From positions 1 through 5,317 of the forward strand of contig SKZG01000278.1 of the NCBI GenBank assembly GCA_007127495.1: DNA of 5,317 bases, written 5' to 3'. This document shows, in pieces, positions 4,024 through 5,317 of the stretch. How positions within the stretch are numbered: position 1 is the stretch's first letter; every line of letters starts with the position of its first letter. Under the pieces are notes generated by a model. That model did not search any database, was not told the DNA's origin, and saw only the letters and a list, made by a program, of their open reading frames with translations. The DNA comes from Planctomycetales bacterium. Lineage in GTDB: Bacteria > Planctomycetota > Planctomycetia > Pirellulales > Thermoguttaceae. Position numbers and translations under genes: made by a program.

Positions 4024-5317
4024 ATGTTGCCGAACCGTACACGCTCGTCATTGTTTGTCGGATTGCTGGTCTTTCTCGCGGCCCTGCCCGCTGTTGCAGA
4101 CGACTTCCGCGAACTGCAACTCTGGGCGCCGGCCGAGGTCGGGCCTTACGGAAGAGGGCCTCAGCCGGGCGAAGGATTCTTCTTTGTCTTCGACCAGATG
4201 TACTGGAACGTCAGCAGGCCGGCCACCGCAACCATCGGATGGGAGGACAATACCCGCGCCGTCTGGTTCGGACCGAATGTCGACTTGTTCGGCCAGCCGA
4301 TACCGGGGAATGAGTTCATCCAAACCAATACGCACGACACAAGCATGTTGCGATCTGCCTCCCTGACCGGCAGCCAGCGATTTGACGTCGGCCGAGTGAT
4401 CGACCGTTGGGGATGGTTCGTCAGCACGTATACGCTGAATACCCAGCACCAAGAGTTGACCATGAACAACGTGGGCGTGGTGTTCGAAGACCCCGAATTC
4501 GGCGGCGCCGGGCGGCGCTTTCTGCAAGGTCGTTACTTCATCCCAGGCGATCCGGACGCAGAGCCCCCCATTCCCGACGCCGAGACAGGCCTCCTCGACC
4601 TTCCCGTCATTTTCAATGAAATGCACGTGACCAACCGGACCAAGCATTGGAACGTCGAGCTGAACATGCTGTACCGCACACGGCAGCTCCACTACGGTGG
4701 ATTCTTCGAGTTCTTCGGCGGGGCGCGCTATCTGGAGTTCCAGGATCAATTCACGGTTTCAACGTTCCCACCCCCCGAGGAGGTCGTGGTCGACGACGAC
4801 GAAAATGGCAATGGCGACGCCAACGGGAACGGGAACGGCGATGGCAATCCGTTTGGTTCGCTGGACTACAGCCTTTGGGACACCCGGGCCGACAACAACG
4901 TGGTCGGGCCGCAAATCGGTATGCGGTGGTTCCGGCAGCACGGGCCGTGGCGGGTCTCGGCCGAAGGTCGCTTCTTTGCCGGCATCAACAACCAGAATAT
5001 CACACAAACCGGCATCCTCGGCTCCGAGCTGGACCCCACCACGTTCGTTTACGGCCGCCCGGACGCGGTCGGCTCTCAGGGCTTCAGCCATCGCGAGACC
5101 ACCGTCGTGTTCAGCCCTGCCTGGGAAATCCGGTGCAACTTGCACTACCAGCTCACCCGGCACATCTCGGCAAAGGTCGGTTGGACCGGATTCTGGATCA
5201 ACTCGATCGCCCGCGGATCGTCCATGGTGGACTATCGTGTCAACAGCCTCGACAGCCCCAGCATGGGCATCAACATGGCCAACAACCGGCAGAGCGTATT
5301 TGCCCACGGTTTGAACA
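4024..5317 (+). CDS. BBP7-family outer-membrane beta-barrel protein, C-terminus cut by window edge
   Basis: The frame is open from ATG 4024 to the window end, giving 431 residues without a stop. A clear Sec signal peptide opens it: basic RTRSS, hydrophobic LFVGLLVFLAALP, then AVA before Asp26 as the likely signal peptidase I site. The mature part alternates aromatic and polar residues as beta strands do (GFFFVFDQMYW near 51-61, GGFFEFFGGARYLEF at 225-239, VGPQIGMRWF at 294-303). Its later part (VGPQIGMRWF, SAEGRFFAGI, WEIRCNLHYQLTRHISAKVGWTGFW, ARGS..VDYRVNSL, SVFAHGLN) matches my memory of planctomycete BBP7 (putative beta-barrel porin 7) proteins. It would sit in the outer membrane; transport activity is unproven. 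An acidic Asn/Gly-rich loop (257-275) is unusual. The frame is open upstream too, but the signal peptide fixes the start. No strong Shine-Dalgarno site is seen, only GGA ten bases before the ATG. Confidence 0.85.
   Translation, partial: MLPNRTRSSLFVGLLVFLAALPAVADDFRELQLWAPAEVGPYGRGPQPGEGFFFVFDQMYWNVSRPATATIGWEDNTRAVWFGPNVDLFGQPIPGNEFIQTNTHDTSMLRSASLTGSQRFDVGRVIDRWGWFVSTYTLNTQHQELTMNNVGVVFEDPEFGGAGRRFLQGRYFIPGDPDAEPPIPDAETGLLDLPVIFNEMHVTNRTKHWNVELNMLYRTRQLHYGGFFEFFGGARYLEFQDQFTVSTFPPPEEVVVDDDENGNGDANGNGNGDGNPFGSLDYSLWDTRADNNVVGPQIGMRWFRQHGPWRVSAEGRFFAGINNQNITQTGILGSELDPTTFVYGRPDAVGSQGFSHRETTVVFSPAWEIRCNLHYQLTRHISAKVGWTGFWINSIARGSSMVDYRVNSLDSPSMGINMANNRQSVFAHGLN
4792..4848 (+). repeat. Low-complexity acidic Asn/Gly tract within the barrel protein
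   Basis: Nineteen codons encode Asp257-Asn275, made only of Asp, Asn, Gly and single Glu and Ala residues, in GGC-AAT / GGG-AAC style repeats. It follows a PPP-EE-VVV lead-in and precedes the strand around Trp285. The D/N-x-D/N-G rhythm resembles calcium-binding loops such as those of thrombospondin type 3 or dockerin repeats, without matching either exactly. It is best read as an extended surface loop, with calcium binding possible. Confidence 0.6.

Noticed and set aside
3731..4366. A 211-residue plus-strand frame spanning the end of the hemerythrin gene and the start of the barrel gene.
   Set aside because: It overlaps two real genes in another frame and has a Cys/Arg/Ser-rich composition without domains.
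4048..4749. A 233-residue minus-strand frame opposite the BBP7 gene.
   Set aside because: The plus-strand frame has a signal peptide and beta-strand pattern and is open to the window edge. The minus frame is its antisense shadow.

Overview
The window most likely comes from a planctomycete, probably of the Pirellulales type. The clues are a BBP7-family outer-membrane beta-barrel protein (a family best known from Rhodopirellula and relatives), a FolK domain fused to a deoxynucleoside kinase, an Lgt-like N-terminus with an IPVFGFG motif, GC-rich coding sequence, and weak or variable Shine-Dalgarno sites. No rRNA, tRNA, CRISPR array, transposase or phage gene is visible.

Left part (1-2046, minus strand): a compact housekeeping cluster read right to left. 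It runs folK/deoxynucleoside-kinase fusion -> panC -> start of an lgt-like gene that leaves the window at base 1. The folK stop and panC start are one base apart, and the panC stop and lgt start are 15 bases apart, so this is very likely one operon. It joins folate synthesis, deoxynucleoside salvage, pantothenate (CoA precursor) synthesis and lipoprotein maturation.

Middle (2180-2710, minus strand): a stand-alone Rcp1/CheY-like response regulator. It is preceded by a possible 18-codon leader ORF with a strong AGGAGG site, whose TGA overlaps the regulator's ATG. A short inverted repeat could hide that AGGAGG. The roughly 360 bases from 2701 to 3056 separate this divergent gene from the plus-strand genes. 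They hold a good sigma70-type promoter on the plus strand, a stretch able to form competing hairpins, and several degenerate copies of a CTGYGARYGGYTRCAR-like repeat, one of them inverted.

Right part (plus strand): a hemerythrin-like HHE protein (3057-3794) with a complete set of expected diiron ligands. It has an unusually long linker between helices 3 and 4, containing a recent-looking 21-bp tandem duplication. A modest terminator-like hairpin follows. A secreted BBP7-family beta-barrel protein then starts at 4024 and runs off the right edge with 431 residues visible. It carries a conspicuous Asp/Asn/Gly-rich acidic loop.

Most of the window is ordinary. The points most worth checking are the overlapping leader ORF before the response regulator, the structured and repeat-containing leader before the hemerythrin gene, the FolK-kinase fusion, and the acidic loop of the barrel protein. 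I see no clear evidence of a wholly new multi-gene system.
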